Below, in pieces: positions 8,923 to 18,014 of a stretch of 64,000 nucleotides of DNA (positions within the stretch are counted from its first letter, which is position 1; each line of letters begins with the position of its first letter). Origin of the DNA: an uncultured Fretibacterium sp. (GTDB lineage Bacteria; Synergistota; Synergistia; Synergistales; Aminobacteriaceae). The position numbers were made by a program, and so were the translations under genes. The stretch is from positions 3,143 to 67,142 of the forward strand of contig CALCEM010000027.1 of NCBI GenBank assembly GCA_937900285.1, written 5' to 3'. Under the pieces are notes generated by a model, which had not been told where the DNA came from, made no database searches, and worked only from the letters and a program-made list of their open reading frames with translations.

Positions 8923-9968
8923 CATCACATCACATCACATCACCTATTAATGTCCCTGAAGTAAATCATGATCTTGATGAAATTCATGTAACTTTGGGAG
9001 TTTACGATCCTACCGGGAAATATTCGCAACATGCCGGGGTCGTGATGACTTCGATTTTTGAAAACACTCATAACCCGGTGACCGTTCATATTTTGCACGA
9101 TGAAACTTTGACGGAAGACAACAAAAATAAGTTTATACGAACTGCCGAAAAATATAATCAAAAAATAGATTTAATAGACGTTAGAGAACGTGTAAAGAAG
9201 CTTCCTAAGCATGTAATAAATTTTTTTAGAGAACAATATTCTTCGCTTGGGACGTTTTATAGGTTTTTTATATTTGATTTACTGAAATTTGACAAAATAA
9301 TATATTTGGATTGCGATATTGTTGTGAATCTTGATATAAAAGAATTATGGCAGATCGATATAAAAAATTATTGTTTAGCTGCAATATTAGATAAACCGCT
9401 TCAAAGTACTCCAAAATTTTCGCAATACGCAATAGGTTTCAAAATGTATAACATGGACATCGCATCATATTTTAATGCTGGGGTTATAGTATTTAACTTG
9501 TCTGAAATACGTAAACTCAATTTAAACATTATTGAAGAAGCTACAAAATATTTCAAGCGCTATTCTCATATATTATCATTCAGTGATCAAGATTTTTTAA
9601 ACGCGTTTTTTCACGATTCGGTTAAGCTCATTGATGAAAAGTTTAATAAATTTAATAGATTTTTGCCGGTCACAGATGAAGAAGCTCAAAATATCATTAT
9701 GCACACTACTCCATACGAGTTCAGAGGCTGGGCAATGCACGGAAAAATTTATCAAAAATATTATTGGCTGAATTATTTAAAATCTGCATGGGGTGAAAAT
9801 AAATCTCCGGCCGAAATGGTAGAAATATTAACTGAAGCCGCAAATATTCCGCAAAAAATCCAGTATTCAAAATTCATGAGCATTTACACAAGAAGCATAA
9901 AACATATAAAAGGCATATTCAAATTATTAACGGCAGAATTAAAATACAGAATTACTCATAAGAATTAA
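8907..9968 (+). CDS. GT8 glycosyltransferase, candidate phase-variable gene (ON)
   Basis: This 353-residue family-8 retaining glycosyltransferase resembles LPS glucosyl/galactosyltransferases of the RfaJ/WaaJ type. The nucleotide-binding DxD motif is seen as YLDCDIVVN near residues 133-141. AYFNAGV-type text (SYFNAGVIVFNLSEI) and SDQDFLNAFF follow near 188 and 227, and a C-terminal HGKIYQKYYW lies near 283. The first about 28 residues precede the GT8 domain and include SSHHITS, encoded by four CATCA units at 8923-8942. With four units the ATG at 8907 is in frame. With three or five units I read an early stop. The SD is weak (GGGGG, 13 bases upstream). Confidence 0.88.
   Translation: MTALKSSHHITSPINVPEVNHDLDEIHVTLGVYDPTGKYSQHAGVVMTSIFENTHNPVTVHILHDETLTEDNKNKFIRTAEKYNQKIDLIDVRERVKKLPKHVINFFREQYSSLGTFYRFFIFDLLKFDKIIYLDCDIVVNLDIKELWQIDIKNYCLAAILDKPLQSTPKFSQYAIGFKMYNMDIASYFNAGVIVFNLSEIRKLNLNIIEEATKYFKRYSHILSFSDQDFLNAFFHDSVKLIDEKFNKFNRFLPVTDEEAQNIIMHTTPYEFRGWAMHGKIYQKYYWLNYLKSAWGENKSPAEMVEILTEAANIPQKIQYSKFMSIYTRSIKHIKGIFKLLTAELKYRITHKN
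8923..8943 (+). repeat. CATCA pentanucleotide tandem repeat, 4 units, in GT8 coding start
   Basis: Four exact CATCA units (8923-8942) plus one extra base lie 16 bases into the GT8 gene. A unit of five bases shifts the frame on any slip that is not a multiple of three units. Confidence 0.95.
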
Positions 9969-10037
9969 AAATTTAACAGCCTGTGATAATATTTGCAAGT
10001 AAATTATACAAATTATCAGGAGGCAAAAATTTTTTAA

Positions 10038-12851
10038 ATGGATCAAAAAGATTATAAAGATACTTTAAATTTGCCCGTCACAAATTTTCCGATGCGCGCT
10101 AATTTGGCAAAACGCGAACCGGGATTTTTGGAATTTTGGCACGATAATGATATTTATCATAAAGCCCTCGAAGCTCGTCATAATTCAAAAGAGCATTTTA
10201 TTCTGCATGATGGTCCGCCCTATGCTAACGGAGATATTCATATCGGGACGGCGTTCAATAAAATTTTAAAAGATTTCATCCCGAAATTTAAAACAATGTC
10301 CGGGATTTATGCTCCGTATGTTCCCGGCTGGGATACTCATGGCCTGCCTATCGAATTAAGATCGCTCAAAGATGGTGGCTTCTCAAAATTAGGAGCCGGA
10401 ATCGATCCCGTTGAACTTCGGAAACGCTGCAAAGAAACTGCATTACACTATTTAAATATTCAGCGCGAAGAATTTAAACGGCTCGGAGTTTTAGGCGAAT
10501 GGGATCACCCATATATTACGCTTGATCCGAATTATGAATATTTAGAATTAAATGCATTTGCCGAAATGGTCGAGAAAAATTTAATTTATCGCGGATTAAA
10601 GCCCGTATACTGGTGCACAGATTGTCAAACAGCTTTGGCCGCCGGTGAAATTGAATATTGGGACGAATCTTCACCATCGGTTTATGTTGCTTATCCGATT
10701 CCAGAAATTAAAAATAAATTCCCGGAGTTTTCGGACAGAGAAATTTATATTGTGATCTGGACCACAACCCCCTGGACATTGCCTTCAAGTGCCGGCGTTG
10801 CGTTGCATCCAAATTATAATTACGGATTTTATGAGCATGACAATAAAATTTATATATTCGCCGAAGGTTTAAAAAATTCCGTGAGCGAGAACACTGGAAT
10901 TAATTTCGGTGATGCCTTGAAAATTGTAAAGGGTGCAGACCTCGAAAAATTAAAAGCCGTTCACCCGTTTTACGACGATAAAGAAATTTTAATTGTGTTG
11001 GCCGATTATGTAGAACTCGAAACTGGCACGGGTTGCGTACATACTTCACCAGGACACGGCGTTGAAGATTATGAAACGGGCGTGCGTTACGGCTTAAAAG
11101 TTTACAGCTCCGTAGATCATTCCGGACATTTTGAAAAAAATATGCAGATTGTCGGAGGTATGTCGCTCGAAGAAGGCGGAAATAAAGCGATCGAATTAAT
11201 TAAATCTCGTGGCAGATTGTTGGGACTTGGGAAAATTTTGCACAGTTATCCGCACTGCTGGAGATGCAAAAAGCCCGTAATATTCCGCGCAACTGATCAA
11301 TGGTTTATAAATGTTTCGGAATTTAAGGAGCAAGCATTAAATTTAATCGACAACGAAATAAAATGGATTCCAGACTGGGGACGCGACAGAATTTTTAACA
11401 TGGTAAGTTCTCGTTCTGACTGGTGCATATCTCGTCAAAGAGTTTGGGGGATTCCAGTCCCTGCAATTCGCTGCAAAGATTGCGGAGCTTTCACGCTTAC
11501 ACCCGACAGAATAAAATTGCTCGCTGAAAAAGTAAAAACATCTGAGGACGGTACATCAATTTGGTGGCGCGAAGATTTAAAAAATTTATTCGGCGATCTT
11601 GCTAAATGTGATCACTGCGGCTCTGAAAATGTTGAAAAAGATTCTAATATTTTAGATGTCTGGTTTGATTCTGGAGTGTCACATATTTCAGTTTTAAATG
11701 AAAAATTTGGATTGTCATGGCCGTGCGATATGTATTTAGAGGGCAGCGACCAGCATCGCGGGTGGTTTCAATCTTCGTTATTAACTGCTACAGCGATCAA
11801 GGGACATGCACCATATAAACAAGTTTTAACGCACGGTTTTACGCTTGATGGAGAAGGCCGTAAAATGTCCAAATCAATTGGCAATACAGTAGCTCCCGGA
11901 GATGTAATAAAGGAATTTGGCGCGGATATTTTGAGGTTATGGGTTGCATCGAGTGATTACAGAAACGATGTAAGAATTTCGAAGACAATTTTAAAAACTT
12001 TGTCCGAAACTTATAGGCGTATTCGTAACACGTCCAGATTTTTGCTGGGGAATTTACATGATTTTAAGCCGGCCGAAAATAAAATTAATTACGAGAATTT
12101 ATTACAAATTGATAAATGGATTCTCGACAGGTTGCAGCATATTATAAGCAAATCTCAAACGGCTTACGAAAATTATGAATTTCATATCCCTGTTAATTTA
12201 ATTCATTCGTTCTGCGTAAATGAGTTGAGTGCGTTTCATTTGGATATAAGCAAAGATCGTTTATATGTTGAAGATAAAAATTCTTTAACCAGGCGTAGCG
12301 CACAGACTGTAATGTGGGAAATTTTAACGGCCATGACGAAAATTTTAGCGCCGATTTTGAGTTTTACGGCAGAAGAGATTTGGCAGGAAATGAAAAATAT
12401 TGATCCGAATTTACAGGAGAGTATATTTTTATCAGATTTCCCGAAATGCGACGAATCAAAAATTAACGATGAATTAAATAATTTATTTGACGAAGCTCAA
12501 AAATTAAAAGGTGCTGTTAGCCGTTGTCTTGAAATTATGCGAGCCGATAAAATAATAGGGACATCACTTGAAGCAGCTGTACAAGTTAAAAAATCTGACG
12601 AGCTTAAAATTTTAATTGATTCGTTCACGCCCGAAGAATTAGCGGACATAGTGATCGTTTCAAAATTTGAATGGGTCGGCGAAAATAATAATTTAAATCT
12701 CGCGAAAAATTTCCATGATGATTTAACGGGAATTGATCTCGCTGCAGGTTTCACGGCTGGGACGAAATGCCCGCGCTGTTGGAAATATTCAGATAAGCCC
12801 AATAAAAATAATTTATGTCCGAGATGTGCGCATGTTCTGCACGAGGATTAA
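10038..12851 (+). CDS. ileS: Isoleucyl-tRNA synthetase
   Basis: This 937-residue class Ia synthetase charges tRNA-Ile and edits valine. The HIGH-type motif is GPPYANGDIHIGTA near residues 59-72, followed by PGWDTHGLPIE. The KMSKS loop is GRKMSKSIGN near 611-620. The C-terminal zinc ribbon CPRCWKYS...CPRCAHVL is present. Length is normal for bacterial IleS type 1. An AGGAGG lies upstream, and a hairpin terminator follows the stop. The 70-base upstream gap is too short for a T-box leader. Confidence 0.97.
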   Translation: MDQKDYKDTLNLPVTNFPMRANLAKREPGFLEFWHDNDIYHKALEARHNSKEHFILHDGPPYANGDIHIGTAFNKILKDFIPKFKTMSGIYAPYVPGWDTHGLPIELRSLKDGGFSKLGAGIDPVELRKRCKETALHYLNIQREEFKRLGVLGEWDHPYITLDPNYEYLELNAFAEMVEKNLIYRGLKPVYWCTDCQTALAAGEIEYWDESSPSVYVAYPIPEIKNKFPEFSDREIYIVIWTTTPWTLPSSAGVALHPNYNYGFYEHDNKIYIFAEGLKNSVSENTGINFGDALKIVKGADLEKLKAVHPFYDDKEILIVLADYVELETGTGCVHTSPGHGVEDYETGVRYGLKVYSSVDHSGHFEKNMQIVGGMSLEEGGNKAIELIKSRGRLLGLGKILHSYPHCWRCKKPVIFRATDQWFINVSEFKEQALNLIDNEIKWIPDWGRDRIFNMVSSRSDWCISRQRVWGIPVPAIRCKDCGAFTLTPDRIKLLAEKVKTSEDGTSIWWREDLKNLFGDLAKCDHCGSENVEKDSNILDVWFDSGVSHISVLNEKFGLSWPCDMYLEGSDQHRGWFQSSLLTATAIKGHAPYKQVLTHGFTLDGEGRKMSKSIGNTVAPGDVIKEFGADILRLWVASSDYRNDVRISKTILKTLSETYRRIRNTSRFLLGNLHDFKPAENKINYENLLQIDKWILDRLQHIISKSQTAYENYEFHIPVNLIHSFCVNELSAFHLDISKDRLYVEDKNSLTRRSAQTVMWEILTAMTKILAPILSFTAEEIWQEMKNIDPNLQESIFLSDFPKCDESKINDELNNLFDEAQKLKGAVSRCLEIMRADKIIGTSLEAAVQVKKSDELKILIDSFTPEELADIVIVSKFEWVGENNNLNLAKNFHDDLTGIDLAAGFTAGTKCPRCWKYSDKPNKNNLCPRCAHVLHED

Positions 12852-12872
12852 TTAATAATTAAATTTTAAATT

Positions 12873-12904
12873 AGCTTCCTGAAAATATCGGGGAGCTTTT
12901 TTTA
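12873..12904 (+). terminator. Rho-independent terminator after ileS
   Basis: The stem AGCTTCC/GGGAGCT (12873-12879 and 12891-12897, one G-U) is followed by a T run. Confidence 0.8.
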
Positions 12905-12918
12905 TTAATAATAATGAT

Positions 12919-12947
12919 TTGCAATAAAAATTTACTGGTGATATGCT
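12919..12947 (+). promoter_or_regulatory. Putative thrS promoter
   Basis: TTGCAA (12919-12924), a 17-base spacer and TATGCT (12942-12947) lie directly after the ileS terminator and 46 bases before the thrS ATG. Confidence 0.55.
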
Positions 12948-12993
12948 CTCACGGGAATTTTATTAAATATTAAATTTAGAAGGCAGGAATTTC

Positions 12994-14898
12994 ATGTTTA
13001 AAATTTCAAATGGTGAAAAAACTTGCGAATTTGAAAGCGGAGTAAAAATTTATGATGTTCTTAAATCTTTGGGACTCGATAATAAAAAATTAATCGCAGG
13101 AAAATTAAACGGTAAATTATTAGATTTGTCGCGCGAAATATCCGAAGGCGGAGAAATTGAAGCAGTTAATACAGATTCTCCCGAAGGTTTAGAAATTTTA
13201 AGACATTCGACAGCGCATTTAATGGCCGAAGCTATAGAAAAATTATATCCCGGTACAAAATTCGGAATAGGTCCGGCAATTAAGGACGGATTTTATTATG
13301 ATCTCGATATAGCTGGAGATATTACTATTACTGAACAGGATTTCTCAGCGATTGAAGCCGAAATGAGAAAATTATCAGGTGCAGCCGAAAAAATTACGCG
13401 CGAAGATTTGCCAAAAGACGAAGCGTTAAAATTTTTTGAGTCACGCAACGACAATTATAAAACTGAATTAATTAACGAGATCGATGCGCCTACAGTTTCG
13501 ATTTATAAACAAGGAAATTACGCAGATTTATGCAGAGGTCCTCATGTTCCAGATACATCGAAAGTAAGAAATTTTAAATTATTATCAGTGGCGGGAGCTT
13601 ATTGGCGCGGCAGCGAAAAAAATAAAATGCTTACAAGAATTTACGGTACAGCCTTCGCAAATCCTGACGAATTAAAAGAATATTTAAAACGAATGGAAGA
13701 AGCTAAATTACGCGACCATAGAAAACTGGGCAAAGATTTGGATTTGTTCAGCCTGCACGAAGAGGGGCCGGGCTTTCCGTTCTTTCATCCTAAAGGCGTG
13801 ACGATAATGAACACTTTAATAGATTTTTGGAGGCGCGAACATCTTAAGCGCGGTTATCTTGAAATTAAAACGCCTCAAATTTTGGATCGTGATTTATGGA
13901 TCAGGTCTGGTCATTGGGATCATTATCGCGAAAATATGTATTTAACGGAAATTGATGGGAAACCTTATGCGATAAAACCGATGAATTGTCCGGGCAGCAT
14001 TCTGGTTTATAAAACGCAGTTAAGAAGTTACAGAGATTTGCCGTTGAGGCTTGCGGAGCTTGGAATTGTTCACCGTCATGAACGCAGCGGAGTTTTACAC
14101 GGATTAATGCGCGTTAGATGTTTTACGCAGGACGATGCACACACGTATATTGAACACGCAAAAATAAAAGAAGAAGTAACGGAAATTATGAACCTCGATA
14201 AATATGTTTATAATGACGTATTTGGTTTTAAATATTCCGTTGAGCTTTCGACTCGTCCAGAAGATTCAATGGGAACTGACGAACAATGGGAGACGGCAGA
14301 AAATGCTTTACGCGAAGCACTTGAGAGCACAAATACCCCATATACTATTAATCCTGGCGACGGAGCATTTTACGGTCCTAAAATTGATTTTCATCTCGAA
14401 GATTGTCTCGGCAGGACTTGGCAATGCGGTACGATTCAATTAGATTTTCAATTACCCGGACGTTTTGAAGTTACGTATATAGGTGAAGACGGTGCTGAAC
14501 ATACGCCGGTATTGCTTCATAGGGTAGTGTTCGGGAGCGTTGAAAGATTTTTGGGGATTTTAATTGAACATTATGCCGGAGCTTTTCCGTTTTGGCTTGC
14601 ACCTGTTCAGATTGAATTAATTACGGTTTCGGAAAATCATTTGAAGTACGCTGAAGATTTGAAAAATAAATTAATTGATTCCGGTTTCAGAGTTGATATT
14701 GATAAGCGTAACGAAAAATTAGGGCGTAAAATTCGAGATGCTCAATTACAAAAAGTCCCGTATATGTTGATAATCGGCGATAAGGAATGCGAAAATAATT
14801 TAATGTCTGTTCGTGAACGTTCAAAAGGCGATCTTGGCAGTATGAATTTTGAAGAGTTTAAAAATTTGTTGAATCAGGAGTTTAACCCAATTCACTAA
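12994..14898 (+). CDS. thrS: Threonyl-tRNA synthetase
   Basis: This 634-residue class II synthetase has all expected domains. An N-terminal TGS domain (residues about 1-60) is followed by the editing domain with HSTAHLMAEA and CRGPHVP. The catalytic core shows class II motif 2 context (KPMNCPGSILVYK, RHERSGVLHGLMRVR) and zinc ligands. The C-terminal anticodon-binding domain starts near residue 535 (APVQIELITVS). An AAGGCAGG SD precedes the ATG, and a hairpin follows. No T-box leader fits in the upstream space. Confidence 0.97.
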   Translation: MFKISNGEKTCEFESGVKIYDVLKSLGLDNKKLIAGKLNGKLLDLSREISEGGEIEAVNTDSPEGLEILRHSTAHLMAEAIEKLYPGTKFGIGPAIKDGFYYDLDIAGDITITEQDFSAIEAEMRKLSGAAEKITREDLPKDEALKFFESRNDNYKTELINEIDAPTVSIYKQGNYADLCRGPHVPDTSKVRNFKLLSVAGAYWRGSEKNKMLTRIYGTAFANPDELKEYLKRMEEAKLRDHRKLGKDLDLFSLHEEGPGFPFFHPKGVTIMNTLIDFWRREHLKRGYLEIKTPQILDRDLWIRSGHWDHYRENMYLTEIDGKPYAIKPMNCPGSILVYKTQLRSYRDLPLRLAELGIVHRHERSGVLHGLMRVRCFTQDDAHTYIEHAKIKEEVTEIMNLDKYVYNDVFGFKYSVELSTRPEDSMGTDEQWETAENALREALESTNTPYTINPGDGAFYGPKIDFHLEDCLGRTWQCGTIQLDFQLPGRFEVTYIGEDGAEHTPVLLHRVVFGSVERFLGILIEHYAGAFPFWLAPVQIELITVSENHLKYAEDLKNKLIDSGFRVDIDKRNEKLGRKIRDAQLQKVPYMLIIGDKECENNLMSVRERSKGDLGSMNFEEFKNLLNQEFNPIH

Positions 14899-14919
14899 AA
14901 TATAAAAATATAAAAAATA

Positions 14920-14950
14920 AAAAGTCCCGGCGAAATTTTACCGGGATTTT
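14920..14950. terminator. Bidirectional terminator between thrS and lpxB
   Basis: The stem TCCCGG/CCGGGA (14925-14930 and 14941-14946) has T-rich sequence on the plus side and A-rich sequence on the other, so it can end both convergent transcripts. Confidence 0.7.
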
Positions 14951-14953
14951 AAT

Positions 14954-16078
14954 TCAGAGATTTTTTACGCATTCCGCCCAAAACTCTGCAGCATTTGAAT
15001 TTCCCATTAAATTTTTTGCGCTCGTCAATCTTGAATCTATTTCATTTTTAAAATTTTCGTCTGTTAAATATTTTTCCAGCTCATTTACAATTTTTTCGGG
15101 CTGAGCATCACCGCAAATTAATTCCGGGTATATCGGTTTTACACTTAAATAATTCGGGATCGAAATTTTTTTTACGTGAACCAGTTTTTTTAATAGCCAA
15201 TGTGTAAATTTTTTCATGTTGTAAATTACTACCATGAATTTATTTAATAACATCGCTTCAACTGCTACAGTTCCGGACACTCCTGCTACTGCCAAAGCTC
15301 CCGACATTAATTCGCGTCCTTCATGTTCCCAAATGTCATATTTATATTTTGAAACTTTTTCACGCAGAATCTGAGCTAAATCATCCGACAATCCCCGCGC
15401 AACCGAAAATACCGGCCTGTAATTTTTTTCTCGTAATATTTCAGCCGTCTTTAATAATATTTCCAAATGAAATTTTATGTCATATGCTCTGCTGCCGGGC
15501 ATTAAAGCGATTACGGGATCATTTTTAAATCTGGTCGTAAATTTTTCGGTGAGCTTGTAATTTTTTAAGTCATGTACTAACGGGTGGGCAGTCCAATAAG
15601 ATTTTGCACCGTGAGAAATTAAATACTCGTGCTCGAAATAAAATAAAGGCAGGCAGAAATCATAATCACGAATTAAATTTTTAACCCTTCCACTGCGCCA
15701 CGCCCATACAGTTGGAGGCACTAAAGAAATTATTTTCCCGGAATATCCGCAACGCCTTAAATTTTTGGCAAGCATTAAATGGAAGTCGGGACTATCAATT
15801 AAAATTACTGCTACAGGATTTTTTTTTAAAATTTCGCGGGTCATGTCTTTTTTTAATTTAAATATTCTCGGTAATGCTGGAATAATTTCTATAAACCCCA
15901 TTAATTTTAATTCGTCATAACTCCATGTAACAGTTCCGCCTGATTTTTCCCCGTTAATTCCCATCATTCCCCATATTTCTAAATCTGGAATTAATTTTAA
16001 TATTTCCCGTATAAAATCACCCGCATAAATATCTCCGCTAACTTCTCCGCAACTTACAAAAATATTTTTATTATTCAT
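14954..16078 (-). CDS. lpxB: Lipid-A-disaccharide synthase
   Basis: This 374-residue GT19 enzyme joins UDP-2,3-diacylglucosamine to lipid X in lipid A synthesis on the inner face of the cytoplasmic membrane. It has the N-terminal FVSCGEVSGDIYAG motif, the IDSPDFHLML segment near residue 97, PPTVWAWRSGRVK near 122, and ALMPGSRAYDIK near 191. Length is typical. It is the last gene of a minus-strand run of envelope genes (DUF4139, PAS protein, lptF/G, lpxI, lpxB), with 9 bases between it and lpxI. It shows that the organism makes lipid A. Confidence 0.95.
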   Translation of the reverse strand: MNNKNIFVSCGEVSGDIYAGDFIREILKLIPDLEIWGMMGINGEKSGGTVTWSYDELKLMGFIEIIPALPRIFKLKKDMTREILKKNPVAVILIDSPDFHLMLAKNLRRCGYSGKIISLVPPTVWAWRSGRVKNLIRDYDFCLPLFYFEHEYLISHGAKSYWTAHPLVHDLKNYKLTEKFTTRFKNDPVIALMPGSRAYDIKFHLEILLKTAEILREKNYRPVFSVARGLSDDLAQILREKVSKYKYDIWEHEGRELMSGALAVAGVSGTVAVEAMLLNKFMVVIYNMKKFTHWLLKKLVHVKKISIPNYLSVKPIYPELICGDAQPEKIVNELEKYLTDENFKNEIDSRLTSAKNLMGNSNAAEFWAECVKNL

Positions 16079-16087
16079 GATTTATAT

Positions 16088-16882
16088 TTATATCCCGAAC
16101 ACTGCAATTTTATATTTGTCTGCAAGATTAAAAAATTTTTCCGGCTCAAGTATTAAAGTGCGCCCGGATTCAACAGCTAAACATGTTAAACCAGCTTCGT
16201 GCATTCCGTTAAGAGTTACAGGCCCAACGGTCGGCAAATCGTAACGTAAATCCTGATCTTCTCGCATCATTTTTATTAAAACCCCGTGATGTATCAAACT
16301 CCCAGCGCGCTTTATCATCATGTCAGTCCCTTCCATCGCTTCGACTGCAACAACCGCACCATCAGCAATTATTACACCCTGCCCAAATGAACACGGCAAA
16401 GTTATTTTTAAAATATTTTTTCCGCATTCAATGTCTTTAAATTCTTGTTCGTTCGGTTTTCGTAAACTTAATTTCCCGGCTGAAGCTAAAAATTCCGGTA
16501 AAATCTGCCAATATGGAATAACTTTTAATCCTTCGCGCTCAAAAATTTCAACAACTGCACCCAGTAATGAATGATCATCTCTTAAACTGTTTTTTATAAC
16601 TTGACGGGATAATTTATCAAACAATAACGGCAGTAAATATAATACCTTTTTTGAAATTCCTCCGGCCATTATTAAGGTATCAGCTCCCCATGATTTTATT
16701 TCCCGTAGACTTCTGCTTATTAATGGAGCTTTGAAACTTATTAATTTATCCGCATAAGGTCTCAAAATTTCCGGGTCATCTCTTATCGCAAGTATTAACG
16801 GCTTCGAGCCTTCGTTTTCAAATAATTTTTTTGCGATCTCTACTGGTAATAATCCATTCCCGGCGATTAATGCAATTTTCAT
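16088..16882 (-). CDS. lpxI: UDP-2,3-diacylglucosamine pyrophosphatase, LpxI type
   Basis: LpxI (formerly DUF1009) hydrolyses UDP-2,3-diacylglucosamine to lipid X, the step before LpxB; it replaces LpxH in many lineages. The N-terminal KIALIAGNGLLPVEIAK and the C-terminal AVEAMEGTDMMIKRAG motif are characteristic. The frame extends to a TTG at 16897, but the ATG at 16882 starts one base after the upstream lptF/G stop and fits the family N-terminus. Its position next to lpxB supports the assignment. Confidence 0.93.
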   Translation of the reverse strand: MKIALIAGNGLLPVEIAKKLFENEGSKPLILAIRDDPEILRPYADKLISFKAPLISRSLREIKSWGADTLIMAGGISKKVLYLLPLLFDKLSRQVIKNSLRDDHSLLGAVVEIFEREGLKVIPYWQILPEFLASAGKLSLRKPNEQEFKDIECGKNILKITLPCSFGQGVIIADGAVVAVEAMEGTDMMIKRAGSLIHHGVLIKMMREDQDLRYDLPTVGPVTLNGMHEAGLTCLAVESGRTLILEPEKFFNLADKYKIAVFGI

Positions 16883-16883
16883 T

Positions 16884-17987
16884 TTAAATTCTGTCAACCC
16901 TCAAAGAAAAATATACTGCTAAAACAGCAAATACTATATTTGGACACCAGCCAGCTACAAACGGCGGAATATTCCCGGATTCCCCAAACGCCCGGCATAA
17001 CGACATAACTACATAATACGCAAATACAATAACGACACTTATACCAAATCCAACACCACCGCCCGAACGTCCCCGCCTCGAAGCTCCAAACCCAGCACCT
17101 AAAACCGCCATTATTACGCACGCCCAAGGCACAGCAAGTTTTAAATGAAACATCACCCATAATTTTGATAAATCAGCACCGCCAATCCCGTCAGCATTTT
17201 TAATATATGTCCATAATTCATGCGCACTCATATCCGAAGGCTTCCGCGTGCTTCTCTCAAGTTGTGCCGGCGATAATCCTAAAGCTAATTTTTGCCGCTC
17301 AAATCTCAATAATAATTTTACTTCGCCTTCATCGTTCATCGTGTAAATTCTTCCGTCCTCGATCCACCATTGCATATCTTTATATATTCCGCTCTTCGCT
17401 GTTATAGTGTTCGATAATATTCCATCTTCAAAGTCATTTAAAATTATTCCGCTCATTATGCCTTTATTAGTGTCGAGCTGATCTATATAGAGAACCCGTT
17501 TTAATTCTCCGCCATGCTCCTCGCGTAAAAATACTTTTTCTTGAACAGCTGAAGCCTGATTTTTCATGATTTCATATTTCATTAATTTATCTGCCGCAAT
17601 TGAAGCCATTGGGACAAAAGTTTCATTTAAAAATAATGCTGTCACCGCTATTAAAACCGAAACCAAAAACACAGGGCGCAAAATTCTCATGAATGGAATG
17701 CCTAAAGATTTTAAAGCTATTAACTCACTCGAAGAATTTAAAGATGACATCCCCAACAATGTCGCCAATAATGAAGCCATCGGAATCGTTAATAAAATTA
17801 CTTCAGGCAGTCTGTAAAAAAATAAACGCGTCACTACACTTAACGGAATCCCCTGCTGTATTATTAATTTAGCAGCTTGAAATAATAAATCTCCCGCAAC
17901 AAATATTAATACAAAAATTAATACGCCAAAACAAAAAGGCCCGGCAGCTGAACCAATTATTAATTTATCCAGTAATCTCGATCTCAT
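16884..17987 (-). CDS. LptF/LptG-family permease of the LPS export ABC transporter
   Basis: This 367-residue YjgP/YjgQ-family protein forms part of the LptB2FG complex that extracts LPS from the inner membrane. Three N-terminal membrane helices (residues about 12-125) and three C-terminal helices (about 270-365) flank a periplasmic beta-rich domain, as in the family. It is followed one base later by lpxI, so lipid A synthesis and export are coupled. Only one such permease is seen here, and it could be either LptF or LptG. Confidence 0.88.
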   Translation of the reverse strand: MRSRLLDKLIIGSAAGPFCFGVLIFVLIFVAGDLLFQAAKLIIQQGIPLSVVTRLFFYRLPEVILLTIPMASLLATLLGMSSLNSSSELIALKSLGIPFMRILRPVFLVSVLIAVTALFLNETFVPMASIAADKLMKYEIMKNQASAVQEKVFLREEHGGELKRVLYIDQLDTNKGIMSGIILNDFEDGILSNTITAKSGIYKDMQWWIEDGRIYTMNDEGEVKLLLRFERQKLALGLSPAQLERSTRKPSDMSAHELWTYIKNADGIGGADLSKLWVMFHLKLAVPWACVIMAVLGAGFGASRRGRSGGGVGFGISVVIVFAYYVVMSLCRAFGESGNIPPFVAGWCPNIVFAVLAVYFSLRVDRI

Positions 17988-18014
17988 AATTTATATTTTT
18001 ATTTATATTTATAC

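Noticed and set aside
9969..10037. T-box leader before ileS, and likewise before thrS
   Set aside because: The gaps (69 and about 140 bases) hold no specifier stem or T-box sequence.
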